Shown here: positions 1 through 8,962 of the stretch, piece by piece | Layout: the number at the start of each line of letters is the position of its first letter | How positions within the stretch are numbered: position 1 is the stretch's first letter | Assembly (NCBI RefSeq): GCF_019334725.1 | Contig: NZ_CP079818.1 | Coordinates: 62,001-126,000 of the forward strand | Source of the DNA: Neisseria perflava | GTDB taxonomy: Bacteria; Pseudomonadota; Gammaproteobacteria; Burkholderiales; Neisseriaceae | Reading direction: 5' to 3' | DNA length: 64,000 nt | Notes under the pieces: model-generated | Seen by the model: only the letters and a program-made list of their open reading frames with translations | Databases searched by the model: none | What the model was told of the DNA's origin: nothing | Program-made: the position numbers and the translations under genes

Positions 1-1237
1 AACGGCCGCTGGTATTCAAACGGATAATGCCGTCTGAATCGGGTTCTTTAAAAAGCTGCATTTCCTGCCATTGGGCAATCAGCTTTTGCGCTGCTTTGTT
101 GCCGTCGAACAATAATGGATTCAGACGGCCTGTTTCAATATCGTGCTGGACTTTGCTGAGAAGTGCTTTATTTGGACTATGACCGCTCATAAATGCGATG
201 TTTTTCTCGCCTTTCGGCGTGGCGAGATAACTCTCCAAATCGCCCTGCACCTGATAGCTGAAACCGCCGAAGTTACCCCCTGCGCCGGAGCCGAACGCCA
301 AACAGGGAATGTCGGATTTGATCAGGGTATTGTAGCGGTTACGTTCGCCGCGACCGGGATAGGCGAAGTGGCTGTTGCTGACCTGTTCCCAGCCTTTTTC
401 CAGCAGTGTTTCAACCGTGTAGGCATATTGATCTGCCTGAATATCAAAGCCCGGCGGTGTCGGAAATGCGCCTTTTTCAATCATGCGGTTGATGGGCAGC
501 ATGGGATAAAGGTTGAATGCATACGTATCCAAACCTGACAGAGGCAGCTCGGCGGCGCGGGCAATATCGTTTTGCCAAACGTCATCGGTTTGATTGGGCA
601 GGCCAAACATCAAATCGGCCACAATCACGGCATCGAGTTCGCACAATTTTGCCAAATATTCAAACGCCTCGTCGCCGCTGTGTTTGCGGCCGAGACGGCG
701 GCGGATGGCGGTATTGAAGGTTTGCACGCCGATGGAAATACGGTTGGCCCCTGCTTCGAGACAAGCCTGTGCTTTTTCCAAATCAAAATGGCTCATGCGC
801 CCTTCTATGGTGAACTCGCAGTCTTCGGCAAGCGGCAGATATTGGTAGCAGGCACGAATCAGGCGGACGAGGTCTTCCGTAAGCAACGCGGTCGGCGTAC
901 CGCCCCCGAAATAAACGGCTCGGATTTTTCCCTTGCCTGTACGGACTTCGGCTTCAGCGGCCATTTCTTCAATAATTTTGTCGGTGTACACGCTGCTTTG
1001 GCTGTCCTTCCACGCATTACGGTAGAAGCCGCAAAAAACGCAATGGTTGGCGCAAAATGGAATATGCAGATAAGCAAGCGCGTCCATATCCGTGGCATGG
1101 GGAAGCTTTTTCTTCCAAATGTTCTGCCACTGGGGACGCGGCATTGGAACGCCGCCCCAAACGGGCATTAATGCCTGACGTTCGGGAAATGCCTTGGGCG
1201 CGGATTGTTTCGGAGTCCAAACAAGCTGCTGTACCAT
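1..1237 (-). CDS. hutW: HutW/ChuW-type radical SAM heme-degradation enzyme, 3' end outside window
   Basis: The reverse strand reads open from an ATG at 1235-1237 to the window edge, giving 412 codons without a stop. Residues C62, C66 and C69 form the CxxxCxxC cluster of radical SAM enzymes, and GGGTPT (111-116) is the SAM-binding glycine motif, as in the HemN/HemW/HutW superfamily. Family knowledge: HutW/ChuW opens the heme ring anaerobically with a radical methyl transfer and frees iron. HutW rather than HemW is favoured by the long N-terminal extension before the cluster and by the adjacent hmuVUT genes. The C terminus lies outside the window. A promoter with a Fur-box-like spacer sits just upstream. 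Confidence 0.85.
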   Translation of the reverse strand, partial: MVQQLVWTPKQSAPKAFPERQALMPVWGGVPMPRPQWQNIWKKKLPHATDMDALAYLHIPFCANHCVFCGFYRNAWKDSQSSVYTDKIIEEMAAEAEVRTGKGKIRAVYFGGGTPTALLTEDLVRLIRACYQYLPLAEDCEFTIEGRMSHFDLEKAQACLEAGANRISIGVQTFNTAIRRRLGRKHSGDEAFEYLAKLCELDAVIVADLMFGLPNQTDDVWQNDIARAAELPLSGLDTYAFNLYPMLPINRMIEKGAFPTPPGFDIQADQYAYTVETLLEKGWEQVSNSHFAYPGRGERNRYNTLIKSDIPCLAFGSGAGGNFGGFSYQVQGDLESYLATPKGEKNIAFMSGHSPNKALLSKVQHDIETGRLNPLLFDGNKAAQKLIAQWQEMQLFKEPDSDGIIRLNTSGR

Positions 1238-1274
1238 GATAATGATTAATAAAAGTTATTAATAAGATTTATAT

Positions 1275-1304
1275 ATTAAATAACCATCATCATTTTCTTG
1301 TCAA
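1275..1304 (-). promoter_or_regulatory. hutW promoter with Fur-box-like spacer
   Basis: On the minus strand TTGACA (1299-1304) is followed after 18 bp by TTTAAT (1275-1280), just upstream of hutW. The 19 bp at 1279-1297 match the Fur consensus GATAATGATAATCATTATC at 14 of 19 positions by eye. A Fur site between -35 and -10 would repress under iron repletion. Inferred from sequence only. Confidence 0.55.
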
Positions 1305-1511
1305 TATTTTTACGTAATTAAAAATCAGTATTATTTTAAAATATTGTATTCTATAAATAATAAAATGTATTTATATTTGATGGAAATCGGCATTTTACTT
1401 GTGAAATGTGCAAAATCTGCTTCTTCAAGTCGGGGACATCCTCCCATCTCGTTTTATTTTTGAACGATAAAATAAATTTTCTTTATCGTTTTTCAGACGG
1501 CCTTTTGGTGC

Positions 1512-2237
1512 TCAGCTTCTGAAATAAAACCCTGCCTCATCTTCGCAACGGCGTATCTGCCAACCGTAAACCGATTCAAGCAAGTCGGAGTGCATCACTT
1601 CGCCCACCTTGCCTGCTGCAACGACTTTTCCCTTATTTATCAAGATAATATGTTCCGCATAACGCGCGGCGAGGTTCAAATCGTGTAATACCAGTATTGA
1701 TGAGGCACGGCTTGAATGCCCGACCAAATACTGCATCAGGCGGTGTTGATGGCGGATATCGAGATGGTTGCACGGTTCGTCCAAAAGCAAGACCGGCGCG
1801 TTTTGCAACAGGGCGCGGATGATGTTGGCGCGTTGCTGTTCGCCGCCTGAGAGCTTGCCGATGCGCTTATCCGCCAATGCCGTCAAATCAAAATAATCGA
1901 GCAACTCGTCCGCCCATTCATGGTTCAGACGGCCTTTTTGTACGAATGACGCCAACGCAATGTATTCGCGTACGGTCATCGGCATATTGTAACGGCCATG
2001 CTGCCCGACCCATGCCACCCTGCCCGTGCGGATTTGCGGCGCAACGGCCTCACCGAAAAGCATGATTCCCCCCTGCCCTGTTTGCCCGATTAAGGCCCGC
2101 AGCAAAGTAGATTTGCCTGCACCATTCGGGCCGATAATGACGGTCATGCCCGAAGGTATATCCAGTTGATCGATTTCAAGCAGGGTTTTGTCTTGGACGC
2201 GGACGGAAAGATTACAGATTTGAAATAAGGTGTGCAT
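1512..2237 (-). CDS. hmuV: Heme ABC transporter ATP-binding protein HmuV
   Basis: ATPase that powers heme import with the permease encoded just upstream. The 241-residue protein has Walker A GPNGAGKST (36-44), the ABC signature LSGGEQ (129-134) and Walker B VLLLDEP (149-155), all in the order and length usual for the FecE/HmuV family. I chose the ATG at 2235-2237. A TTG six codons upstream is also in frame, and neither has a clear ribosome binding site. The gene lies 45 bp after hmuU and 274 bp before hutW on the same strand, so heme import and heme breakdown are clustered. Confidence 0.88.
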   Translation of the reverse strand: MHTLFQICNLSVRVQDKTLLEIDQLDIPSGMTVIIGPNGAGKSTLLRALIGQTGQGGIMLFGEAVAPQIRTGRVAWVGQHGRYNMPMTVREYIALASFVQKGRLNHEWADELLDYFDLTALADKRIGKLSGGEQQRANIIRALLQNAPVLLLDEPCNHLDIRHQHRLMQYLVGHSSRASSILVLHDLNLAARYAEHIILINKGKVVAAGKVGEVMHSDLLESVYGWQIRRCEDEAGFYFRS

Positions 2238-2282
2238 AGAAAAGATATGGGGCAATAAAGTTTCAGACGGCCTGTTTAAGCA

Positions 2283-3224
2283 TCAACGGCTTTTCAAAGG
2301 CTTGATAAACAAATACATAAAAAACGGTCCGCCCAATAAGGCAATCACGATACCGACCGGCAGATCGACAGGGTATGTCAGCCAGCGCGCCGCGCCGTCC
2401 ACCACCATCAAAAACACTGCGCCCAACCAAGCCGACAGCGTAATCAGTTTGCGGCGGCTGCCGCCGACGGTTTGCGCCAGCACATTGGGGATCATCATGC
2501 CGAGAAAACCGATGATGCCCGAAAGCGATACCGCTGCCCCTGTCATCAATGCCGCGCCGATTACGGTTTGCACACGCAATGCCCCGACCGACACCCCCAT
2601 ACTGGCAGCCGTGTCTTCGCCCGTCATCAAAACGTCCAACCGCCTGCCTGCGGATAACAAAATCAGAAAACCTGGCAACATGACTGCGATTGCCGCAACA
2701 GGCGATGAGAAACCGGCTTCGGCAAGGCTGCCCGACAGCCATGTGGTCGCGCTGCGCAATACCAAATCGTCCGATAAAAACAAAATCATACTGACTACCG
2801 CGCCCGAAAACGCGCTCAACACAAAACCCAACACCAGCAATCCTAAAGTACCGCCGCCGAGCAGTTTGTGCACTGCCAAAATCAGCAGGCACACACCCAA
2901 TGCACCAAGAAAAGCCGCCGCCGGTACACCCATCGCGCCGCCACCCAAAGCCAATAACACAATCACGCCCAAGGCCGCCCCGCCCGACGTCCCGATCAAA
3001 CTCGGATCGGCCAGCGGGTTCTCGAATAAAGCCTGCAATGCCGCACCCGAAGCGGACAAACCGGCCCCGACCAAAAGCGCGGTATAGATGCGCGGTAAAC
3101 GGATTTGGCGGACGGTTTCATCCATCGCCAGCGGCGACTCCCACGCGCCAAAACCGATGCCGCAGCACAAATAAACGGCGGTGGCAGTAAGCAGCAGGCA
3201 AAGGGTAAGGGTATGCGGTTTCAT
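2283..3224 (-). CDS. hmuU: Heme ABC transporter permease, FecCD family (HmuU)
   Basis: Inner-membrane permease of the heme importer. The 313 residues are almost entirely hydrophobic helices. They include the family stretch RLPRIYTALLVGAGL near residue 45 and the GGAALG/LADPSLIG region near 75, typical of the FecCD/BtuC family. It is slightly shorter than the usual 330-350 residues because the N-terminal part before the first helix is short. It sits between hmuT and hmuV on the same strand, completing a binding protein, permease and ATPase set. Confidence 0.88.
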   Translation of the reverse strand: MKPHTLTLCLLLTATAVYLCCGIGFGAWESPLAMDETVRQIRLPRIYTALLVGAGLSASGAALQALFENPLADPSLIGTSGGAALGVIVLLALGGGAMGVPAAAFLGALGVCLLILAVHKLLGGGTLGLLVLGFVLSAFSGAVVSMILFLSDDLVLRSATTWLSGSLAEAGFSSPVAAIAVMLPGFLILLSAGRRLDVLMTGEDTAASMGVSVGALRVQTVIGAALMTGAAVSLSGIIGFLGMMIPNVLAQTVGGSRRKLITLSAWLGAVFLMVVDGAARWLTYPVDLPVGIVIALLGGPFFMYLFIKPLKSR

Positions 3225-3258
3225 GACATCATGCGGTTTAAACGGATTGAGGAACGGT

Positions 3259-3331
3259 TTCAGACGGCATTTTTAAGACAACCGTTTTGCTTCCTCCTCA
3301 ATAAGAAGGAACAAATCAAGGCCGTCTGAAA
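3259..3331. repeat. Loose inverted DUS pair between hmuT and hmuU
   Basis: A DUS in minus orientation (about 3259-3270) and one in plus orientation (about 3319-3331) flank about 48 bp. This could form a weak stem in the hmuT-hmuU gap. No U-tract is seen, so termination here is doubtful. Confidence 0.4.
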
Positions 3332-3366
3332 ACAAAAATCGGGCAGGCTTTTCAAAACAGGTGCGT

Positions 3367-4158
3367 TTATTTCGCTAAACCGTGCAAACGCTGAATCACT
3401 TGCGGCGTATCCAGTCCGTAACGGAACATATCGTTGGCCTTCCACAAATAAATCTTGCCGTTTTTCGCGGCAGGCGAGCCAGCGATTTCGGGGCGTGCGG
3501 CAAAGGTTTTGACGTTGCCTATCATGGCGGTGTTGTGGTCGGCAATAATGATGATGTCAGGTTTGGCCGCAATCCATGCCTCACGCGTCATCGGTTTGAG
3601 GCCGTCAATGGCGGCTGCGGCATTGATACCGCCGGCACGGCGGATGATTTCGTCGGCGGCAGTATTTTTGCCCGATACGATGCGCCCGTCGTAGCTGAAG
3701 AGGTAGCGTTTGCCGCTGGAAGGCTGCTGTTTCATATCCGCCTGCCACTTACTGGCCAACTTGTCCGCCTGTGCGCTTTTACCGATAAGCTGACCGATGT
3801 TGCGGATACTTTGCGGATAGGCGGCGATGCTGTCATCGGGCGCAACATTGACGGCTTTAATGCCTGCTTTTTGCAGGTGGGCAAAAATATCGGCAGGCTG
3901 CGCCATCCATGAACCGATGGCGATGTCGGGTTTAGCGGCCACAATCGGTTCAACCGTCAGACGGCGATGAATGCCGATACTGGGCTTGTTTTTCAACGCC
4001 GGATTTTGAACGGTCTGATCGCGGCCGACGATTTCGTCCAATGCGCCGAGCGCGGCAACGATGTCTGCCGTATCGGGGGTCAACACGACGATGCGTTGCG
4101 CGTGTGCAGTGCCGGCCAACGAAATAAACGCGGAAAGCAGGAGGAGTTTGAGTTTCAT
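3367..4158 (-). CDS. hmuT: Periplasmic hemin-binding protein HmuT
   Basis: Substrate-binding component of the heme ABC importer. The 263-residue protein starts with a clear signal peptide (MKLKLLLLSAFISLAGTAHA, cut after residue 20). It then follows the two-lobe TroA/BtuF pattern: RIVVLTPDTADIVAALGALDE near the N terminus and WKANDMFRYGLDTPQVIQ near the end. A good ribosome site (AAGGA) precedes the ATG. hmuU and hmuV follow downstream, and a heme-receptor gene lies immediately upstream, so the four probably make one pathway across the envelope. Confidence 0.88.
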   Translation of the reverse strand: MKLKLLLLSAFISLAGTAHAQRIVVLTPDTADIVAALGALDEIVGRDQTVQNPALKNKPSIGIHRRLTVEPIVAAKPDIAIGSWMAQPADIFAHLQKAGIKAVNVAPDDSIAAYPQSIRNIGQLIGKSAQADKLASKWQADMKQQPSSGKRYLFSYDGRIVSGKNTAADEIIRRAGGINAAAAIDGLKPMTREAWIAAKPDIIIIADHNTAMIGNVKTFAARPEIAGSPAAKNGKIYLWKANDMFRYGLDTPQVIQRLHGLAK

Positions 4159-4178
4159 TGTTTTTCCTTGTCGAATGC

Positions 4179-4216
4179 TTTCAGACGGCCTGCTCGTTTT
4201 CTCAGGCCGTCTGAAA
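4179..4216. terminator. Inverted DUS pair between heme receptor and hmuT
   Basis: TTTCAGACGGCCT (4179-4191) and its complement (4204-4216) form a 13-bp stem with a 12-base loop between the receptor's 3' end and hmuT. Such paired DUS commonly act as terminators in Neisseria. No strong U-tract is seen, so it may only attenuate. Confidence 0.5.
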
Positions 4217-4230
4217 ACGGTTGAATCACA

Positions 4231-6429
4231 TTAGAACTTCAGTTGTACGGTTGCGGCGAAATTGCGGCCGGTTTCGGTGTACAAGTCCATCACACTGGTA
4301 CGGCTCATGCCGGCAACGTCTGCGTGCTGCCAGTATTTTTTGTTGCCGACGTTGTAGATGTTTGCGCCGATTTCGAGGTTTTTAAACGGCTTGTACCACG
4401 CGCCGATATCCCATACGCCATAACCCGGCGCTTGGAAAACAGTGTCGCTGCTGACGCGGCTGTGTTTTTTCGACCAGCGCAGCTTGGTGCCGACACCCCA
4501 TTTTTCCTGCGTGTAGTCCAAACCCAAAACACCGTTGAGCGGATAAGCGGAATCCAACGGTTTGCCGTCCTGCTGCTCACCGCGCATCCAAGCGATGCTG
4601 CCGGAGACTTGCCAGCCCGGCAGGAATTTGTAGGCGGCAGAAGCTTCGGCACCGTAGGTTTTGACGTGATCAAGGTTTTGATATTGGTACTGGATAATCG
4701 GGCGTCTGCCAACGGTGGAGGTACCGATTTCAGTGCGGTTGATGAAGTTACGGTAACGGTTGTAGAACGCGGTGACTTGCGCACGGGCGCGTTCGTTTTT
4801 GAATTTCATCCCCAATTCAAAGCTATTGGAGCGTTCGGATTTGAGGTTGGCATTGGGAATGACCGCATAGCCGTAGGTCGTATTGGCAAACGCCATGGTC
4901 GCGCTGTCAAACGGCGGCGTGCGGAAGCCTTGGGAATAAGTGGCAAAACCGGTGAACTGCTCACCCATCGGCACACTCAGGCGCAGGCTGGGCGTAAACG
5001 CGGAATCGCTGAAGCGCGTCGCCGTTCCGCCGGGATTGGCATTGAGATAGGCTTGGTCGGTCGACGTGTTCAGCTTGTCTTTTTCGTAACGTAAGGCCGG
5101 AGTTAGGACGATGCCGTTGCCGAAGGTTAGGCTGTCTTGTGCGTAAACGCTGAACGTTTTGCGCTTGCTGTCAGGGAAAGTTTTATTCGGATAGGTGCTG
5201 CCTGCATAAACTTTGCTGACGGCGCCGGTCAGATTGTCCACTGTCAGGCTGTCGCGCGGACGGGCGGTCTCGGTGTGTTTGTATTCGGCGCCGGCAACGA
5301 CGGTTTGTTTGACCGTGCCGTCAAATTCCCACACGCCGCGCCCGTTCAGCCCGCGTATGGTCTGATTGAAACCGTAGTCGGAATAACGGGTCGAATTACC
5401 TAATTGGCGCGCGCCCATACGCGTAATGCTCGCATCGACGGCATCGTCTTCCGTACGCAGTTTTTGCTGATAGGCAGTCAGGTTCGCTTCTTTCAGATGG
5501 CCTTCGCCAGTGTAGCGGTAGCCCGCTTCGATACGTTGACGGCGGATACGGTCGCGGGCATTGCTCTCAGATGTTGCGATGGTTACCGGTCCGCGCGATT
5601 GCGAACCCAAGCCGTTTGCCAATACGGTATCGTTGGCGTGGTAATACTGTTCGTACAAAGTTTCCAAGCGGTGGTGTTCGTTGCCGATATTGCCTTTCGC
5701 CAAGATATTGTAGGCATTGTTTTTCTGTGGATTGGTGGCAGTACGCGCAGTCGAGTAGCTGGTATCGCTGCCCATGTTTTCGGTTTCATGACCTTGACGG
5801 CGCGTCAGCATCAGCAGACCTTCGGCGTTTTCATGGAAACCTGCCACAGTCGCCGTCACGCCATGGCTGCGGTCGCGACTGCGGTAGCCGTGTTTCAAAC
5901 CGAAATGACCGCGTTTGCCCGCATCGACGAAATCACTCGGAGAAAGCGTCACCATGTTCACCACGCCGCCGAGCGCGTCGCTGCCGTACAGCGCGGAATA
6001 AGGGCCTTTGACAATATCGACCTGCTTAAGCGTGTCACTTTCGACCATATCGCGTCCCGAAATCGCGCCGTTGGAGCCACCGCCTGCATAAGATTCGGGA
6101 ATGCGCACGCCATCTACCATCATCAGAATGCGGTTGCCGTCTATGCCTCGGATATTGATACCGGCATGACCGCGGCGGTTGTTGTCTGACGGCACGCTGA
6201 CGCCGGATTCATACATCACGATATCGTCCAAATTCTGCGCCGAGGCTTGATTCAAGGTTTTACGTCCGATAACCGACACATTCGGCGCGGCTTTATCCAA
6301 GGTTTGCGCATTGCGGTCAGCCGTGACCACCACAGGCTCTATTTCTGCCTGAGCCACCGGCATCTGAGCCGCATATAACTGTCCGGAAAAAACCGCCCCT
6401 ATTACACAGGCAATCGCTTTCTTTTTCAT
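4231..6429 (-). CDS. TonB-dependent haemoglobin/heme-type receptor
   Basis: Outer-membrane receptor of 732 residues in the haemoglobin/transferrin/lactoferrin receptor family. Seen: signal peptide ending LYA-A (20/21), a TonB box EPVVVTA (31-37), a plug with LMMVDGVRIPES and VEIVKGP-like segments, a 22-strand-size barrel, and a terminal phenylalanine (QLKF). Heme receptors of this family carry an FRAP box and an NPNL box with a histidine between. Here the equivalents are FRTP and PNANL and no histidine lies between them, so the ligand mode may differ. The gene precedes hmuTUV on the same strand, implying heme or haemoglobin as substrate. A Fur-like promoter lies upstream. Confidence 0.8.
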   Translation of the reverse strand: MKKKAIACVIGAVFSGQLYAAQMPVAQAEIEPVVVTADRNAQTLDKAAPNVSVIGRKTLNQASAQNLDDIVMYESGVSVPSDNNRRGHAGINIRGIDGNRILMMVDGVRIPESYAGGGSNGAISGRDMVESDTLKQVDIVKGPYSALYGSDALGGVVNMVTLSPSDFVDAGKRGHFGLKHGYRSRDRSHGVTATVAGFHENAEGLLMLTRRQGHETENMGSDTSYSTARTATNPQKNNAYNILAKGNIGNEHHRLETLYEQYYHANDTVLANGLGSQSRGPVTIATSESNARDRIRRQRIEAGYRYTGEGHLKEANLTAYQQKLRTEDDAVDASITRMGARQLGNSTRYSDYGFNQTIRGLNGRGVWEFDGTVKQTVVAGAEYKHTETARPRDSLTVDNLTGAVSKVYAGSTYPNKTFPDSKRKTFSVYAQDSLTFGNGIVLTPALRYEKDKLNTSTDQAYLNANPGGTATRFSDSAFTPSLRLSVPMGEQFTGFATYSQGFRTPPFDSATMAFANTTYGYAVIPNANLKSERSNSFELGMKFKNERARAQVTAFYNRYRNFINRTEIGTSTVGRRPIIQYQYQNLDHVKTYGAEASAAYKFLPGWQVSGSIAWMRGEQQDGKPLDSAYPLNGVLGLDYTQEKWGVGTKLRWSKKHSRVSSDTVFQAPGYGVWDIGAWYKPFKNLEIGANIYNVGNKKYWQHADVAGMSRTSVMDLYTETGRNFAATVQLKF

Positions 6430-6448
6430 TACATAACCTTACTATTTG

Positions 6449-6494
6449 AATAATAATGGTTTGCATTTATAAAACAAACAGACGGTTTTTGCAA
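6449..6494 (-). promoter_or_regulatory. Heme receptor promoter with possible Fur site
   Basis: Minus strand TTGCAA (6489-6494), a 17-bp spacer, then TATAAA (6466-6471). The AT-rich repeat at 6449-6468, just downstream of the -10 hexamer, resembles a Fur box (NAT triplets in tandem). The spacing to the ATG at 6429 is normal for a short leader. Inference from sequence. Confidence 0.5.
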
Positions 6495-6512
6495 GTTTAA
6501 GATATAAACAAA

Positions 6513-6554
6513 AGGCCGTCTGAAAACCCGATAATTTAGGTTTTCAGACGGCCT
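6513..6554. terminator. Inverted DUS pair after siderophore receptor
   Basis: A perfect 16-bp stem, AGGCCGTCTGAAAACC (6513-6528) with its complement (6539-6554), sits 20 bp past the stop of the siderophore receptor and insulates it from the heme receptor promoter. Confidence 0.7.
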
Positions 6555-6574
6555 GTCCTACTTCTGCTATTCAA

Positions 6575-8752
6575 TTAAAACGTATGTTTAACCGTTGCAG
6601 TCACACTACGCGGCGTGCCGTAAACGTGAATATCCGGCATGGTGCGATAGCGTTTGTTAAAGACGTTTTCAAAGTCCAAACTGATGCGGGTGGATTTGCC
6701 GATTTTGTAATGACCGGTCAAGTCCAGCGTTGCGTACGGACGTTGGGTCAATGCAGCGGCGGCGGCTGGATTGATGTCTGCAGGGTATTCATCCAGCGTG
6801 TGGCTGCGGCTTTGCCAGTTGACGTTGGCACCCACGTTCAAACGGTCGGTCACATCATACGCGGTAAAGAGTTTGAACAGATGAACCGGATAAGACGGAT
6901 GCAGTTGAACCCCTTCGCTGTCTTTAATTTTGGAACGTGCATAAGATGCATTCAGCAGCCATTTTTCGCTCAGACGGCCGCCGACAGAGAGTTCCACGCC
7001 TTTTGTTGTGGTGTTGTCGGCTGCGCGGTAGTATTCCTCGCCATTTGCGAATTTGCCTGCAACAACGCCCAAATGGTCGCGTTTGTTCATAAAGACGGAG
7101 GCGGAAGCATTCAGACGGCCTTCAAACCATGATGCTTTCAAACCGGTCTCGTAGGTTTTGCCGCGTTGTGGTTTGAGCGCCGCGCCGTCTTTGGTCAGGT
7201 AACGCACTTGCGGACGGAAAATGGTGGTGTAAGATGCATAGGCGGTCAGATTGTCGCCGATGTCGTAGGTTACGCCCAAATAAGGAATGAAAACATTTTG
7301 TTTGTGGCTGCTGTGTGCGAATTTGTTACGGCTGGTGCTGTAACGGTAACGCCAATCCACAAAACGGCTGCCGCCGATAAAGGCGAGTTTATCGGTCAGT
7401 TTGAAACGGGTCGAGCCGTAAACCGACAGGTTTTTCATGCGTGAAAAACCATCGCGCAGATACGGCATATCGGGTTTGGCGATATTGCCGTTAAAGAGGC
7501 GCAAATCAGGAATCGTCGATTCGCCTTCGTCATAGAAAGACAGGTTTTCTTTGTTGTCCTGATGGCTGATGCCAACATTGAACTCGTGCGAGCGACCCAA
7601 CGCCGGATAATAGCCGTCTAAGGCCAGCGCAAAATTCTGATCGCGGTATTTGCTGCGGTCGCGGTCGGATGTAAAGAGCGCGGAGTAATCCGAATTAATG
7701 ACAAAAGTACCGGCAATGCCTGAAACGATGTCGTTTTTACCCGAAACATGGCTGTAATCGCCTGTCAGTTTCCAGCCGTTATCAAACTCATGGCTGAGGG
7801 AAGTGAATACTTCGGCACTGGTGTCTTTGCCGTATGCCCAGCGTGCGGAAGAATTGCTGCGTGGCGAAGACTCAAATGGTATGAATCCAGTACGGCGCGA
7901 ACCTGCTGCCGTCAGGTAGCTGAAACGCGAGCTGCCGGTATTGCGGAAACGGTGTATTTCCGTACCGAGGCGCCATTGGGTTTGCGGCGTGATATCGTAA
8001 GACAAAGTACCGTAGAAAGTATGATTGTGGCGCGAAGTGTTCGGCAGGTAATCGCCGCCGTGGTCGCTGACCAAAATAGCGCGGCCGCGCAAGGTATTGT
8101 CTGCATTCAAAGGCTGATTGGCATCAAGGACGAAGCGGTAATGGTTCCACGAACCGACACCGGCTTCCACGCTGACGACAGGCTTGGCAGTCGGTTTTTT
8201 GCGTTCCAAAGCAACCGTACCGCCCGGCTCGCCCATACCGCCATTGGACAAACCGCTTGCGCCGCGCACGATGACGACTTGTTCGTACAATGTGCTGTCC
8301 AGATTGTTGGTGCCGCGGCGGATGGCTTTGCCGTCGTAAAGGAATTTAGGCGCGCCGTCCACGGAAATGCTGTCAACAGCCTGACTGCGCGAAATAAATT
8401 GGCTGTGGCCGGATACGTTGTTGCCCATTTTGCTGTGGAATACGCCCGGTGTTTGTTTCAATACGTCCTGCAGGCTGTCCAAGCCTTGGTCTTCGATTTG
8501 TTTTGCCGTTACGACAGACAGGGACTGCGGCGTTTCGCGCTGGGTCAGGCGGATGCCTGTCGCGGCGGAGGAAGCGGGAATGGTGTAGTTGGAAGTAGTC
8601 TGTTTACCGACACCTTGGACGGTAACTGTCGGTAAATCGACACGTTCTTGCGGCTGGGTATTTTCTACTTCGGTTGCGAAAGAATACGCCGAACACAGCG
8701 CCAGACTGACGGCAAAGCTTAATTTGCCATAGGGGAATACAGGTAGTGACAT
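6575..8752 (-). CDS. TonB-dependent ferric-siderophore receptor
   Basis: A 725-residue outer-membrane receptor. I chose the ATG at 8750-8752 because GGAG lies about six bases upstream and it gives a clean signal peptide (cut near SFA-TEV, residue 26). A TonB box LPTVTVQG follows near 40. The plug starts with TQRETPQSLSVVT, the signature of the FhuE/FpvA/FoxA siderophore group, and the barrel ends in F. The exact siderophore cannot be read from sequence. No siderophore synthesis genes are in the window, so use of other species' siderophores is likely. It lies upstream of the heme genes but is separated from them by a terminator. Confidence 0.82.
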   Translation of the reverse strand: MSLPVFPYGKLSFAVSLALCSAYSFATEVENTQPQERVDLPTVTVQGVGKQTTSNYTIPASSAATGIRLTQRETPQSLSVVTAKQIEDQGLDSLQDVLKQTPGVFHSKMGNNVSGHSQFISRSQAVDSISVDGAPKFLYDGKAIRRGTNNLDSTLYEQVVIVRGASGLSNGGMGEPGGTVALERKKPTAKPVVSVEAGVGSWNHYRFVLDANQPLNADNTLRGRAILVSDHGGDYLPNTSRHNHTFYGTLSYDITPQTQWRLGTEIHRFRNTGSSRFSYLTAAGSRRTGFIPFESSPRSNSSARWAYGKDTSAEVFTSLSHEFDNGWKLTGDYSHVSGKNDIVSGIAGTFVINSDYSALFTSDRDRSKYRDQNFALALDGYYPALGRSHEFNVGISHQDNKENLSFYDEGESTIPDLRLFNGNIAKPDMPYLRDGFSRMKNLSVYGSTRFKLTDKLAFIGGSRFVDWRYRYSTSRNKFAHSSHKQNVFIPYLGVTYDIGDNLTAYASYTTIFRPQVRYLTKDGAALKPQRGKTYETGLKASWFEGRLNASASVFMNKRDHLGVVAGKFANGEEYYRAADNTTTKGVELSVGGRLSEKWLLNASYARSKIKDSEGVQLHPSYPVHLFKLFTAYDVTDRLNVGANVNWQSRSHTLDEYPADINPAAAAALTQRPYATLDLTGHYKIGKSTRISLDFENVFNKRYRTMPDIHVYGTPRSVTATVKHTF

Positions 8753-8899
8753 AGCTTCTCCAGTTAGCTGATGTTTTAATTTGGTGGCAGATTCTATCAA
8801 AAAGATGTAGTCCGATGAAACTATGTTCTAATCACTATTTTCTAAGTAGTTCGTTTAATTCAAAATATTTATTTTTAATCTAGCCCTAATTAACTAAAA

Positions 8900-8941
8900 A
8901 GGCCGTCTGAAAACCCGCATCATCAGGTTTTCAGACGGCCT
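8900..8941. terminator. Inverted DUS pair after wrbA
   Basis: Perfect 16-bp stem (8900-8915 with 8926-8941) with a 10-base loop. On the minus strand a short T-run follows. It lies 22 bp past the wrbA stop. Confidence 0.7.
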
Positions 8942-8962
8942 CAATCTTTTTATCACAAAAAA

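Noticed and set aside
4243..6189. Long plus-strand ORFs opposite the heme receptor
   Set aside because: Shadows of the receptor reading frame; no ribosome sites or domains.
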